From: Galdieria partita
Lineage: Eukaryota; Rhodophyta; Bangiophyceae; Galdieriales; Galdieriaceae
Direction of reading: 5' to 3'
Length of the DNA stretch: 64,000 nt
Assembly (NCBI GenBank): GCA_025991245.1
Contig: BQMJ01000001.1
Span: forward strand, 300,795 to 364,794
Under the pieces are notes generated by a model. That model searched no databases, was not told where the DNA came from, and saw only the letters and a list, made by a program, of their open reading frames with translations. Numbering within the stretch: position 1 is the stretch's first letter; each line of letters starts with the position of its first letter. This document shows, piece after piece, positions 31,352-47,817 of this stretch. Position numbers and translations under genes: made by a program.

Positions 31352-31846
31352 CTATAACGATGTGGAATATTCCATATCGTTGTTAGACTTTTCACAAGTT
31401 ACACTCGGCTCCCATTTTCTTTTCTTTTGTTCTTCTATTTCCCCAGTTGTTTGTCTTGTCTCTTCTTTATCTCTCTTGCGTTTGCTCTTTCTCTTATGGG
31501 TTTTCTTTAAATACGACGGAATCCTCAAGGGTTGTTCTTGTTGTAACCACTCGGGCTCCTGCACCTCCATATCACTAGGTGGAAATGCTCTCCTTAACAA
31601 TTTCTCGTCCAATGGAACTAGACAAGTATTATCTTCTTCATCTGGTCTCTGAGCAATTTCTACAAGGGAACCAATTGGACAGCTACAACACCATCAACTT
31701 TTTCCCTTCGATTCATATTAAGCTTACCGTGGCTTTGTCACATTTTTATCTCTTAGTTCTCCATCCAGATAGTCGTTTCGAAAAGTAACCGAAAGAGGAC
31801 TATTCCACAAGTCTGTGAGCATACAACTCCATAAGCTATCTTCCAT
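31352..31846 (-). CDS. Small lysine-rich nuclear protein, possibly Mediator MED19-like
   Basis: Exons 31846-31728 and 31682-31352; 149 aa with a 45-nt intron (GTAAGC..TGTAG). Residues 1-65 are mixed; then VPLDEKLLRRAFPPSDMEV, LQQEQPLRIPSYLKK and a strongly basic THKRKSKRKRDKEE run. The order of a proline-rich LR-F-P segment and a KKKHK/KRKR tail resembles the end of animal MED19, but similarity is weak. The basic run is a likely nuclear localisation signal. Divergent from PEX11, 41 bp between starts. Confidence 0.5.
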
Positions 31847-31887
31847 TTCGTTGTGTCCAAACGAAAATTGAGTCGCTTTGATTGGAG

Positions 31888-32577
31888 ATGGAAACTTGGT
31901 CGGTGTTATTAGCAGATGTAGACAAGAGGGATAAGATCTATAGAACGATTCAGTATCTTTGTAAGTTATGGTGTGCTTTTCCTTATGGGAACTCGGAAAA
32001 GAAGTTGGGTGCACGCAAGTTGGCAAAGGTTCTTTCTTCTGCCAGACAGGTTCTACGTCTTGGCAAATCCATCCAAGTGTGGAACAAAATTCGTAGTCAA
32101 CCAAAAATGCTAGATCCAATTTCCTTCTCTTTAGTTAGGTTGAGTGACTTTTCCTTTTTGTTTTATTTTTTGTACGATAATATTGCGTGGTTATATCGTT
32201 CTGGGTTGGTTGTTGGAAAGGAAACAGGTCCTCGACGAAAAGCCACCGAATTTTACTTGAGTGGTGCAGCTTTCAATCTCTTAGAAAAGGCAAGACAGCT
32301 TTGGAAAATTGCTTACGTAGAACGTAAACATTCCTTTGGACAACAAGACAGTCAGAACGAAATGGAAGAACAGCATCTCCCAGCCTATGATAAAATATGG
32401 AAAAAACAAATGTTAATAACAGTATTGATATGTATTCGACTGATTCTGGATATTATTGTGGCATTTAATATTCTTCGAGATGACTCCAAAGATACAATCT
32501 TTAATGGCGTTTGTGGTTCCTTATCTTCCATCATTGCTTTCTATTTATCATGGCCAGTGAAGAGCAGCATTCCATAA
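31888..32577 (+). CDS. PEX11: Peroxisome proliferation protein PEX11
   Basis: 229 aa, single exon, starting METWSVLLADVDKRDK; a TTG two codons upstream is not used. RDKIYRTIQYLCKLW, KKLGARKLAKVLSSARQVLRLGK and the later FLYDNIAWLYRSGLV match PEX11, which shapes and divides peroxisome membranes. A C-terminal membrane segment (LITVLICIRLILDIIVAFNIL) and a second hydrophobic stretch near the end fit the family topology. Only 16 bp separate its stop from the primase ATG. Confidence 0.87.
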   Translation: METWSVLLADVDKRDKIYRTIQYLCKLWCAFPYGNSEKKLGARKLAKVLSSARQVLRLGKSIQVWNKIRSQPKMLDPISFSLVRLSDFSFLFYFLYDNIAWLYRSGLVVGKETGPRRKATEFYLSGAAFNLLEKARQLWKIAYVERKHSFGQQDSQNEMEEQHLPAYDKIWKKQMLITVLICIRLILDIIVAFNILRDDSKDTIFNGVCGSLSSIIAFYLSWPVKSSIP

Positions 32578-32593
32578 AGACTCGTAGAAATTG

Positions 32594-35457
<2,864 letters not shown>

Positions 35458-35959
35458 AGAACTTCTTTCTATTTCTGCTAATATTTTCTTCCTTTGATAG
35501 ACAAGTAACTATGTAATCTAGAAAAGACCTCTTCATTATCGTCTTCTTGAAACAAGTTGTGTCCTCTAAAAGATATCCTCTAGTCACACAATTTGTATTT
35601 TAACAACCAGCAACACTTGAAAACCGTGTAGAGTTGGTTCTTTTGCTTTAACTATGCACAGCATTATATTGAATAATAAAGAACTTTTGATACTTGCAAA
35701 GAAAGAATCAAAAGTTTGAACATAAATGAATAAAACAGAATGGTTAAAAGGTGCAAAAGATCAACTCAAGTTTTTGTTCTCAACTTTCCTTATTTGTTTT
35801 GAAACAAATAGTTGATAAAGCAAAATTTTAGTTTTTCTAGAAAATTTCGGCTCTCACAAAGCTTATGAACTTGTAAAAGAGAACGTCTTGAGAAACAAAC
35901 AGCTAAGGAATATAGAAGTGTGGGAATTTTCTTGTATTCATACTTTGCCTTTTCACGCC
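35458..35959. other. Intergenic stretch, about 500 bp
   Basis: AT-rich region between two co-directional genes, holding the 3' UTR of ubiquitin-eL40 and the promoter of the p24 gene. No protein-like frame with family features and no RNA gene are seen. Confidence 0.5.
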
Positions 35960-36798
35960 ATGTCTTCAGCTACTTGGACGACTTTGGTTTTCTTCTCTAT
36001 TGTCTCCATTTTTCTCTTACACGTTCAAACTTGTCAAGCGTTTGAGTTTTATTTAAACCAAAATGCAAAATTATGCTTTACGGAACAGTTACCTTCCAAC
36101 ACCAAAGTGCGTTAAAGTTTGGTTTGTTCCTATTCTCTTACAAGTCGTGTAGGTGAGTGGTGAATATGCAGTTGCTGGTAGTGAGGGAACAATGAGTGTA
36201 GATCTTACAGTAAGTATACTTATGTCACTTGTACTTTTCTTGAATGAGGATATGACGATGTTGGCTACTTCACTAGGTTATAGGTCCTGACCGACGTGAC
36301 TACTTTTCCAAGTTAGGTATTGAGTCTGGACGCTTTACTTTCAAAACTCCGAAGCACCCTATTTTAAAGCCTGAAGATGCTAAATATGCTATGGATGAAC
36401 ACTTTCCTCCTGCTGTTTATCATTTTTGTTTTAGTGCACGTTCAATACCTGAAAATATTGAAACCAATTCCAATCAACAACCTCACGTTGTAACAAGAAG
36501 AAGAGTCTCGTTAAAGGTGGATGTGTTGCCTACAGAAAGAGATTATGCAAGATTAGCCAAGGAAGAACACTTGAACTCTCTAGAAGTTGCCTTGAGAAGA
36601 ATCGAAGACGAAATACGGCAGTTTTCTAGTGAACTTGATATTCTAAGTTCTCGTGAGCAGACAATGAGAAATATCAATGAAATAACCAACTCGAGAGTAA
36701 CTTGGTTGGGCATCTTCAATGTTGTTGTAATGATAACTGCAGGTGTATACGAAATGTATCACATGAAGAATTACTTCCGACACAAGAAGCTCATATAA
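35960..36798 (+). CDS. p24 (EMP24/TMED) cargo receptor
   Basis: Exons 35960-36106, 36153-36209, 36277-36798; 241 aa; introns 46 and 67 nt. Signal peptide of ~30 residues (LVFFSIVSIFLLHVQTCQA), GOLD-domain Cys pair (CFTEQL ... FCFSA), KVSGEYAVAG and VIGPDRRDY recovered by splicing, a coiled coil with EEHLNSLEVALRRIEDEI, one membrane helix near the end, and a short cytoplasmic tail (KNYFRHKKLI) with aromatic and dibasic signals for COPII/COPI. Works in ER-Golgi traffic. The middle exon has 57 nt. Confidence 0.92.
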
Positions 36799-36875
36799 TA
36801 ATGATAACTGATCAAGATTTATGGTATAGAGTTAGCCAGTATTTACTATATCATTTTCTCTTCATAGTGTGTTTT

Positions 36876-38165
36876 CTATAAAAGAACTAAACCCATTTCT
36901 GAAGGAGGCAAAGTCGAGCATCGCCAATTGTATAAATAATAATGTAGAAAACCATCGCCAGGATGAAATTTAAGTTGTTTGAAAAAAGTTTCGTTCTCCA
37001 TCAAATCCAAAGCGTTGAAAACATCAAAGCCTTCTTGTTTTGCCAATATCAACGCATTCTGCATAAGAGACTCTAAAGGTACACTTGTTGCAACATTATA
37101 AAATGAATAAGCTGCTCTCAAATTCTTATATTTCTCATGTTGAATAACAGTCGAAGGTAACTCATAGAAACTTATCAGATCAGTTACAACACCTTCTTCA
37201 TTCTTTAAAATATAGCAATAAATGACATTCTTTCTAGGTAAAAACCAGTGAGAAAATTCTTCCAATGAAAATGAAATAGACAACTTGAATCGAGTCAAAT
37301 ACTTCGCCAACAAGTCACGAGCAGAAGACAATTGTTGTGGACTTAAAGGCTCCAATCCTACAATAGTAATATCCTTTGGAAGTGCATACAGTTTGATAGT
37401 TCGGCTAAGTGTCATTCGAGGTCCTAAGCGAGAGAATCCAACTTGAATCAGCTTCTTTGGATTCAAAGAACGATGATAATAGCGACAACGAGCGACTGGA
37501 CGCGGAAGAACTACACCAGCTGTATAAACTGCTTGAAATATACCTCTTTGATTGACTCTTCTAGTAATCTCCTTGATTAAAACTGGTGCTAGCCTTTTGT
37601 TTCTCAACTTTTTATGAATACAAAGAAAGTTGATTTCCACTACTTGTACTTGTTGTCCTTTGATACAAATCGTCGAAGGAATGGCACTGATAAATGCCAC
37701 CAGACGTTTACTGGAAACTGTTCGTACACCTACGTGCCAATCCTTTCTCCAACCAGGCGCTCTCAAAGCCCAATAAAGAAAAGATCCGCTATAGTCAAAA
37801 CGAAACATGGAATCATCATCTTCTACATAATTTGCGTTCAAAAGTTGATATACTTCCTCCAATTCCTCCTGATTCTCAATATCACACTCTGTCCACTCAA
37901 ATTGTGGCAATAAAGGAAAAGGTTGCTTACGAATATCTTCAGGATCCTTATTTGGCTCGATGGGGCCTTCATCTAGAGCAGTTGATTGTTCTTCTAATTG
38001 AGGGACTGGCTGAGTACTCCAAAACTTGTGTATACTACTAGTGGACAACTGTTCTCCTCCAGATGACTGCACTGTAAGTTGACGAATAAGTTGAGTAATT
38101 TCAGGAGTTGAAATATTGGAGTGTTGTTGATCTGTATTATTTTGTAAAGTGTTGTTCTCTTTCAT
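36876..38165 (-). CDS. NMT: Glycylpeptide N-myristoyltransferase (NMT)
   Basis: 429 aa, single exon. Start set at MKENNTLQ; the frame is open 85 codons further upstream but only from a non-ATG codon and through sequence antisense to the insulysin gene. FEWTECDI, LLNANYVEDDDSMFRFDYS, FLCIHKKLRNKRLAPVLIKEITRR, YTAGVVLPRPV and YYHRSLNPKKL are NMT signatures; the C terminus EMGLVLL provides the catalytic carboxylate. It adds myristate to Gly2 of proteins; ARL1 in this window is a likely substrate. Only 11 bp separate its ATG from the divergent insulysin ATG. Confidence 0.95.
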   Translation of the reverse strand: MKENNTLQNNTDQQHSNISTPEITQLIRQLTVQSSGGEQLSTSSIHKFWSTQPVPQLEEQSTALDEGPIEPNKDPEDIRKQPFPLLPQFEWTECDIENQEELEEVYQLLNANYVEDDDSMFRFDYSGSFLYWALRAPGWRKDWHVGVRTVSSKRLVAFISAIPSTICIKGQQVQVVEINFLCIHKKLRNKRLAPVLIKEITRRVNQRGIFQAVYTAGVVLPRPVARCRYYHRSLNPKKLIQVGFSRLGPRMTLSRTIKLYALPKDITIVGLEPLSPQQLSSARDLLAKYLTRFKLSISFSLEEFSHWFLPRKNVIYCYILKNEEGVVTDLISFYELPSTVIQHEKYKNLRAAYSFYNVATSVPLESLMQNALILAKQEGFDVFNALDLMENETFFKQLKFHPGDGFLHYYLYNWRCSTLPPSEMGLVLL

Positions 38166-38176
38166 TCCAATTGCAA

Positions 38177-41100
38177 ATGTGGGTTGAAAAGCCCAAATAT
38201 GATAGTCGACAGTATCGAGCGCTTTGTTTAAACAATGAGTTGCGCGTTTTGTTGATATCAGATGCTGAAAGTGAAAAGGCAGCTGCAGCTTTAAATGTAG
38301 CCGTTGGTTATTTTTCAGATCCTCCAAACATTCCAGGTTTAGCACACTTGTTGGAACACTTATTATTCCTTGGTACAGACAAGTACCCCGATGAAAGTGA
38401 ATATCATCTTTACTTGTCACACCATGGTGGAACGTGCAATGCCTTTACAGCTGAGGAAAACACTTGTTTTCACTTCGATGTGACAGACCAGTGGCTATCT
38501 GGAGCATTGGATCGCTTTGCACAGTTCTTCATTGCGCCTCTTTTGAAAGAAGAGGTCTATGAAAGAGAAGTTCGAGCAGTTGACTCGGAACACTGTAAGA
38601 ATATATTGACCGATGCAAGACGGTTTTTTCAAGTCTTCAAGTGCGTTGCAGCAGAACCGAAACATCCTTTGGCCAAGTTTGGTACAGGCAATCGTGAAAC
38701 TCTCTATGAAAAGCCACGGACTGAACAAGTAGATGTTATCAAGTTCTTGAAAGAATTCCATTCAACTTTTTATTCTTCTAATCTAATGACTTTGTGTGTG
38801 CTAAGCAAACAAAGTTTGGACGAACTGGAACAGTTGATCGTGCCCTTGTTTTCTTCTGTACCTAATCGTTCGACTAGTGCCCCGTATACTTTCTATAGAA
38901 ACTTGCCAGTATTTAAACAAGACAGCTTTGGTAGTGTTTATAAGCTCGTACCTGTTCAAGATCGACGAACTTTGCAAATACTTTGGCCGTTTCCAGAACT
39001 GTTTTCGAAGTATGAGATAAAGCCTGTAAGAACACCAGTTGGATGAAAACTGTTTCTGCTCATTCTTTTTAGGAGCATTACTTGTCTCATCTATTAGGCC
39101 ATGAAGGTAAAGGAAGTTTATACTACTTGTTGAAAGAAAAAGGCTGGGTAAACAACTTGAGTTGTGGCCCAGAGATGATGCTACATAGTTTTTCTACTTT
39201 TGGAATCACAATGGAACTTACTGAAATGGGTTTAGTCAATGTTGAAAATATTTTAGGTTGTACATATGACTATTTGAATTGTATTCGGAATAGCAACTTC
39301 CCCAACTATATATTTGAGGAATCGCAGAAGCTGGAAGAGCTGCGATTTCATTTTCGAGTAAGGTTCCTTGGACAGTTGAAGTGTTGGCTTTCATTGACAT
39401 TGCAATAGGAAAGATCGGAGCCTCTTGGTGAAGTGGTTAGAAACGCCTTAAATATGCAATATTATCCTTTGTCAAAAGTATTGAGTGGCCCTTACTTGAT
39501 TCATTCATTTGACCCCAAGTTGATACTTTCTCTATTAGAAGATATGATTCCTTCCAAAATGTGGGTCATGATATCCTCAAAGACATTTGAAGGATTGGTT
39601 GATGAAAGAGAGCCCTGGTATGGAACACATTATGGTCGATTCCCTCTTTCTGGAGAAATGTTGTTTCAGTTATCAGAGATAAAAGAGGAAGAAGGCAACT
39701 TATATTTACCATTGCCGAACCCTTTTATTCCTTGTGACTTTTCTCTCAAGTGTAGAGAAGAACAAATAGTTGCATCAGAAAGCCAATCTGTTAAAAGGGG
39801 ATTATTTGAAAGAGTACCAAAACAGATTCGAAAGGATGCTATGTGGACTATTCATCATCAATTGGACGATAGATTTCAAAGGCCTAAAGTACACTTATAC
39901 TTCTTTCTGCACTCTGCATATTTTCACTTTTCTCCTCGTCAAGCGTTATTTGCAAAACTTTATTGTTTGTTTTTAGAAGACATCTTAAATGAAGATGGCT
40001 ACTATGCACAACTAGCTGGAATTCATTATCAACTGGAGACTGTAAATGAAGGACTCATATTGTATGTTGGAGGATATAACGATCGAATTTCCAACTTTGT
40101 GTTACGAGTATTTGAGGAAATGGTACATTTTCGATGGAAACGTGAACATTGGCATATTAAAAAGGATTTATTAAAAAGACGTTTGGAAAATTCTCTGAAA
40201 AGAGAACCCTTTCACCTTGCTCTGCTGGAGTGGAAGTGTTTGATCATAGAGTCACAATTGCATGTGGATGACCTATTGGAGAATATCGACTCGGCATCGG
40301 AAGAAGAGATCGACAGTTTTCACTTGAAAATGTTTGAACAAGTTCACTTAGAAGCTTTGATGTATGGTAATATTTTACAAGACGAGGCTTTACAGATGAG
40401 TCATCAGATATCCTCAGTGTTGCCAATTAGACAAGGTCTAAAAGAACAGGCATGGCCGATAAAGAGAATTGTGCAAATTCCTATAGTGGATAAGAAGGAT
40501 ACAAATTCACTCAACAGCTTGAATGATATGGGTATTCATTTTATCAAAAATGCTCGTCTTGAAGATGAAGAAAATGAAGCGGTTTTGTTATATTTTCAAG
40601 TTGATCAACAAACAATTTATTCTCATGTAATTTTGGAGCTTTTGGAACAAATCATGTCGAAACACTATTTTGATGATTTGCGCACAACACAACAATTAGG
40701 CTACATTGTTGATACAAGGGTAAAATTTATCTTCTTGATCAAAGAGCACAATGGTTTTATTCATTTTCTAGGTTGTTGTAGTGAGTGAAGTAGCTGGACT
40801 ATTAATGATTGTTCAGTCTTCTACGTATTCCACGCATTATCTAGAGAAGAGAATGGAGTTGTTCCTTGAGCAGTTTTATGAGAATATTTTAAAACAAATA
40901 ACAGAAGATGAACTTGCGGATTACCTGCAGGCGTTGAGATCAGAGAAATTGGAACCTGCAAAGCGCTTAAGTCAACAAGCTGCTTGGTTTTGGTCAGAAA
41001 TAAGTTCCCATTCCTATTATTATAATCGTTTTTATGATGAAGCAGCTTGTTTGAACCACATTTCTAGAAATGATTTGTTGAATTATTTTCATCGCTATTT

Positions 41101-41272
41101 TCGAAGTATAGAACAGCGTCGTCTTTCTGTCCATGTAAGAAGCAACAAGGTAGTTGAAGAGAGTATTACCTATAGAAGAATAGTCGCCGATGCCGATATG
41201 TTTAAAAGGAATCAATTTATTTATCCAACAAGACAGTTTTTGAAGGCAGAAGATGAGAGATTTTCCTTATAG
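38177..41272 (+). CDS. IDE: Insulysin-like M16 metallopeptidase (IDE)
   Basis: Exons 38177-39025, 39073-39357, 39409-40719, 40772-41272; 981 aa, the usual length; introns 47, 51 and 52 nt. Inverted zinc motif HLLEHLLFLGTDKYP (HxxEH) with the third ligand Glu in EREVRAVDSEH. Four M16 lobes are recognisable, including GHEGKGSLYYLLKEKGW, and late DDLRTTQQLGYIVDTR, which closes the chamber. It degrades short peptides in the cytosol, possibly also in organelles. No targeting sequence is evident. Confidence 0.94.
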
Positions 41273-41508
41273 AGTGAAAGCTTGAGTTTGGAACATAGTA
41301 TAGGAAGCTGTTCTATGAATGAGATTTGATTTTCCAATGACGACAACAAAAATTAGGGTTCATAGAAAGACAAATGTACGTAGAATACTTGAAATATATA
41401 CCAATGGTGGAATTCATCTGTACTTTTATCGCAAAAACTGGACAATTTATAAATATATTCAAGTTTGATGGATAAAACAAAATCATCGCTCAAATAGACA
41501 CTCATCCT

Positions 41509-43539
<2,031 letters not shown>

Positions 43540-45140
43540 TTGAAACCGATGCCCTATTCTTAGAACTCGGAACAAATGGCCAAGTAGCTCAATTAACGAC
43601 CCTCTTCTAAATAGTTCAAGTTTCTTTATAGAAGTTTTGTTATTTAAATTTCAACAAGAAGTTCTTTGAAAATAGCAAATAGAGAGTTCCGATTCTTTTT
43701 GAATATTATAGAAACAGTTTATTCTTTTGGTCGTAGTTTTCAGTGACTGGACTTGAACCTTGAGTCCTGTGTGGCTTAAAAAGGTTCTTTTTCAGTCCCA
43801 ATTTATGTACTTTGGATCTTAGAACCTCTTTGAGAACTGTTGATCCTTATGTTTGGCCTGTATGACGGCATCTAGTATCTGTTATATCGAGAAAAACAGC
43901 CTAGGTAAAGAGGTTCCCAGTTGTTGTCGAGTTTGAATACTTTTCTCCTGGAAATGTCTGTAATGTTTTTGAGAGTCCTTGTTTTTAGCCCAGTAACCAA
44001 GGTTTGTTGCAGTATTCGAAGTGGACTCTGTGTTGTTCTAACACACTACCGATTTAGTAAAGTTCTCTTGTTCAAGTGGAGAGAAGAGACCGGCCCTTTA
44101 CAACTGAGCTGCGAACTTCAAATGTGAGTCCTGGTTTGCAAAAGCAGAGTTGGACCAAGTTTGCTCGTAGAAGTCTTTGGACCTTCTTTGCTTGTTTCTT
44201 TATTGCTTTTACCGAAGGATAGCACGTGGAGTTTGCAGGAGGACTAAGAGTTACCTTTGTTTTGCAAAAACGTATTGAATGGAGAGAAAACAAAACCGAA
44301 TGAAAGTTTTTACTAGAATTGTGAAACTTAAAAAAGCAGAACTCGAGTCTAAGAGAATGAATCGAGCTGGTAGCTTGAGAGTTTACTTTGTTTCTTGTTC
44401 GAAAATTGTCTTAGGAGACTGTTGACAAATCATTGGAACTGTCTTCGTCATCCACATACTATTCCTATCTGCTGCTCATTGTATTACTCTTCCAACAGAA
44501 TGCATTAGAAACCACGTGAAACTGAAATGAGAATACAATGTACTACTCTATGTCGATAAGTGCGGTTTGAAAACCAACATTTCAAGTCTAAGTGGGTATT
44601 GGTTTTGTTTGAAAGTTATCCAGTAGCTCGCTCCAATGATGATATGGATCATTTGGATAGTATCAAACTTCAACGTTGTTGAGACAGTAGAGCATTTATA
44701 CCAGAACTGATGTATTTGGTTCTGTCTTGTTTTCAGAATAACTTTGAAGGGAATGAATATTAGAATGTTCTTAGTTTTTCCAGAATTGTCGGTGGTTGAC
44801 TGTTGATATTTGGAGCGTAACCTTTTTGAAATTTTCTAGACTTTTTCAGTTGTGTATAGAGAGTAATGGAAATTAGAGTAGGAGTTATTGACTGTTGTCC
44901 GATTGCTGTATTTGTCAAGGTCAATTCATGGACCGTTGTCTGCATATTGGTACTTGTCATGTGAGTCCCAATAATAGGATGTCATTGATAGTTTTACTAT
45001 ACAGAATTGACAAGATAGATAGATTCAATAATTGATGCTCCATTTCTTTACAATTCAATTGTACTCTATGGATTATGAAACACTTGATCTGTACATAAGC
45101 TGATTGAAAAGCTGATTAGTTGTCTTTTATCAGCATACTT
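43540..45140 (-). repeat. Diverged subtelomeric element, copy 1 (near full length)
   Basis: Shares ordered landmarks with copies 2-4: TTGGTCGTA at 43,727; an AGTGGAGAG block near 44,075; a GTTGACTG block near 44,797; and AAGCTGATTG at 45,097. In minus-strand reading, short protein-like segments recur between copies (for example VQVQSL here, VQVKSL in copy 4), while stops break the frame. It looks like a decayed gene or transposon relic. The strand is given for the presumed coding direction. Confidence 0.5.
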
Positions 45141-45613
45141 GCCTTCAAGATGACAACTTATGTGTCGTTGTTAATAGGTGATTGGTTCTCTTTGTAATTG
45201 ACGATGTCTCCTCAACAATTTCATTAGCAAAGATTTGTATATCTGACAGATTTTCAGAGCTTCCTGAATACTTTCTGAATGATGGTTTGGCTGAAAAGCA
45301 TGTCTCCAAGTTTGAAACAAGATGATTCTATACAACTGCCCATAAACAATAAAGACGCTCTCCAAAGCTGCTTACTTGAAATTTAGGTTGTGTTTTGATT
45401 TTCATCCAACGTGCTAAAAATAACTTTGTTTAGGATATATACATCTTCTATTTAAGCAAACCAATCATCCATATCAGACTTTCTGCTTCCACAATGATTC
45501 ATCATTGGCTTGCCAGTCAAGCAAATAAAATATTCAAAACATATCAATTATCATAGTCTTTGTAAATCATAAAGCTCAAAACAACTCTGCTTCCATCAAA
45601 GGATCGTAAAGAA
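45141..45613. other. Spacer before the NTPase gene
   Basis: AT-rich, no recognisable gene; holds the 3' flank of the NTPase-like gene. Confidence 0.4.
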
Positions 45614-47817
45614 TCACTTTTCCTTTTCCAACAAAATTCGAAATCTTTCAGAAAAGCCTTCACTACAAAGAAACTCAATATAGTCTGGCACTGATAAACT
45701 ACCTTTGGCTTCCTCAAATGGTAATGGAGTAACATAAACAATACTTATGCAGTGTCGCCAATCAACACCTTTAGAATCCAATAAACGAAAATCTACAATC
45801 CTTCCAGAATCATCTTCTTCTAACATGATGGTAAACTCTTCATTCAAAATCAAACCAATCAAACTAAGTAACAGAGGCTTATCTGTTACTCTCACTCGTC
45901 TCCTCTTCTTATTACGTCTTTGGCCACTTTGGGAACTTGCCATTGATCCTTGTTTGCTCCTTGACCTACTAGTGGATAAGTTGGCCGATTCTGAAGTATT
46001 CCATACATCTTTCTTGAAAGAAGGTGGCAAAAAGGAGTTTTCGATAGCAGCAGAGTCACGATTATGACTATAAAATGAAGATATAGATACTTGAAAAAAG
46101 TATATATGCCATGGAGAATTCACAATATCCAAAAAAATATAGTCAAATCGAGGATGTCGTTCTTCCAGTAATATCCAACAGGAATGAGTAAACTTTTTCA
46201 TGGGAGGATCAAATTCATCTCTAATCAACCGAACCCAACTTTTACAAGATAAACTCAAGTTCCTATAAGGTTTGCTATCGGAACGAATCGTCACATGTTC
46301 TGTTCTACTGATGAACCATAAAAAGAATAATTTTTCAAAAGTTTGCCCTCTTGTGCTTGGATCACTTCAGTAAAGTTGAAAAAGTTCAGCCAAGTAATTT
46401 TCTGAAGCATATCTTTTAAGGAAAGAGGATAACAAGATGTCACGTGCAACACTATTATAAAAGCGCAAATAGATGTGGCTCACTACAACTAATAAACCTC
46501 GACTAATATATGCTCCGTCTGCAATCGTAATGTTGGGTTTAGTTCTATCCATGAAAAGCTTATAAAGCATCGAATCAAATTCTCTCTTTTCTTCTTCAGA
46601 CCTAAGTCCATCGAGATAGTCATTATGCTTTCTTATCATTTCACAATACACTTTTGCGGTGAATTCAACCCTCAAATCTTCAAAACTAGCATCAGGATGA
46701 TCGTTTGCCAGAGCTACGATTTTAACTATCATTCTAGGCACCAACCCAGTAAGTTCGACGACTTCATCTGAATTTTCACGAAGAATAGAGGGATAATCAG
46801 GTAAAGCTTCCCACAAGTCAAATTCTTTGAAACTTAGCGGCTCCAAATAGTGTTTGACATCTTCATAACCACTACGCAAATTATCTTCAAATTGATGATG
46901 CTGTGAACCTGCAAGAAGAACTCCACAATAAGGCTATTCAAGTAAATGAAAAAGTTATTATAAAACAAGAAAGAGCCATGACTTACTGTTTTCATTACTT
47001 CAAACTCAGTGTAAAACTGGAAAAAATCCGGCCATCTATTTATGTCACGACCAAACTTGCCCTAAAACGCATTATGTTCATCTACAGTTAACATATTGCG
47101 TGGTGCAAGCCCTATCATAAAGCGACGAATAGCGAAAGCTAGATTCAAATCTTTGCTTTTGATACAAAAATATATCACATGCTTAATAGAAGCGCCGTTT
47201 AAAACCTCGTAGTCCCATGACTGAAAACTCGGCAACTCGTCCAGAATGGACAAATTCATGAATAGCAGCATTTTCAAGTAAAGAGCTACCACTTCAGTTA
47301 TTACCCTATTGTCCCCTAACCAGGCCGCTGCGTTTCCAATATATTGCAGTGGAATACTGCAATACCGTGAGAAAACAGCAGCCAAGTAGAGATCTACACT
47401 CTTTCCTAGACCACTTGCTGCAGAAACTATGATCTGCTGGGGTGGAGGACTGCAACCTTCTGCATCAAGACTTTCAATGTGTCTATTCCACCTCTTGATA
47501 AACTCTCCTCTCAAAAAGATTCTTGAGATGTTCCCAACACCTTTTTCCACTGGGAAATCTTTGGGAAACTGCTTGGGAACAAGCAAAGGTGCTATCTCTT
47601 TGAAAGTTTCTTTCCCAACTTTGAAAACTTTACCTCCTACTTGTACCTTCTCTCCAATAACTGACGCGACAGTTTTGAACAAACACTCTTGTTGAAGATC
47701 AGGTAGGTTTGTCAACCACATATTGCTAAACTTTTCGTCAATTTTTAGACCATCGTGAAATATTTCTTCGTATCTAACAGACTCTCCGGACATATCTAAA
47801 GAAGTTTCACTAGTCAT
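45614..47817 (-). CDS. P-loop NTPase of Crinkler/RHS-like type, with an in-frame TGA
   Basis: Exons 47817-47093, 47035-46987, 46933-45614; introns 57 and 53 nt are in phase and remove an apparent stop at 47,062. N-terminal part: a FLRGEFIKRWNRHIE segment leads into a P loop IIVSAASGLGKSVDLY, near residue 132, with Ala at the first Gly position. Later LTGLVPRMIVKIVALA and STRGQTFEKLF resemble conserved stretches of Crinkler/RHS-type NTPases, often fused to nuclease domains. The C-terminal half has a very basic RRNKKRRRVRV patch and ends IVYVTPLPFEEAK...LEKEK. A TGA at 46,369-46,367 interrupts an otherwise continuous frame (LFQLY-stop-SDPSTRG). This may be a young pseudogene, readthrough or an unseen intron. 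Family assignment is tentative. Confidence 0.5.

Noticed and set aside
31724-32119. 131-codon minus-strand open frame
   Set aside because: Most of it is antisense to PEX11; only its 3' part (from 31,846) is used, as the first exon of the MED19-like gene.
43579-43640. A tRNA-like start (GGCCAAGTAGCTCAATTAACG) with a TTCAAG element
   Set aside because: No cloverleaf can be folded: acceptor and anticodon stems do not pair, and it lies in the diverged repeat copy 1.
43747-43757. GGTTCAAGTCC on the minus strand, resembling a tRNA B box
   Set aside because: No matching A box or tRNA arms nearby; related repeat copies vary freely at these bases.
47062-47064. Apparent stop codon inside the NTPase-like gene
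   Set aside because: It falls in a 57-nt GT..AG intron (47,036-47,092) whose removal joins APRN to IWPDFFQFY in frame.
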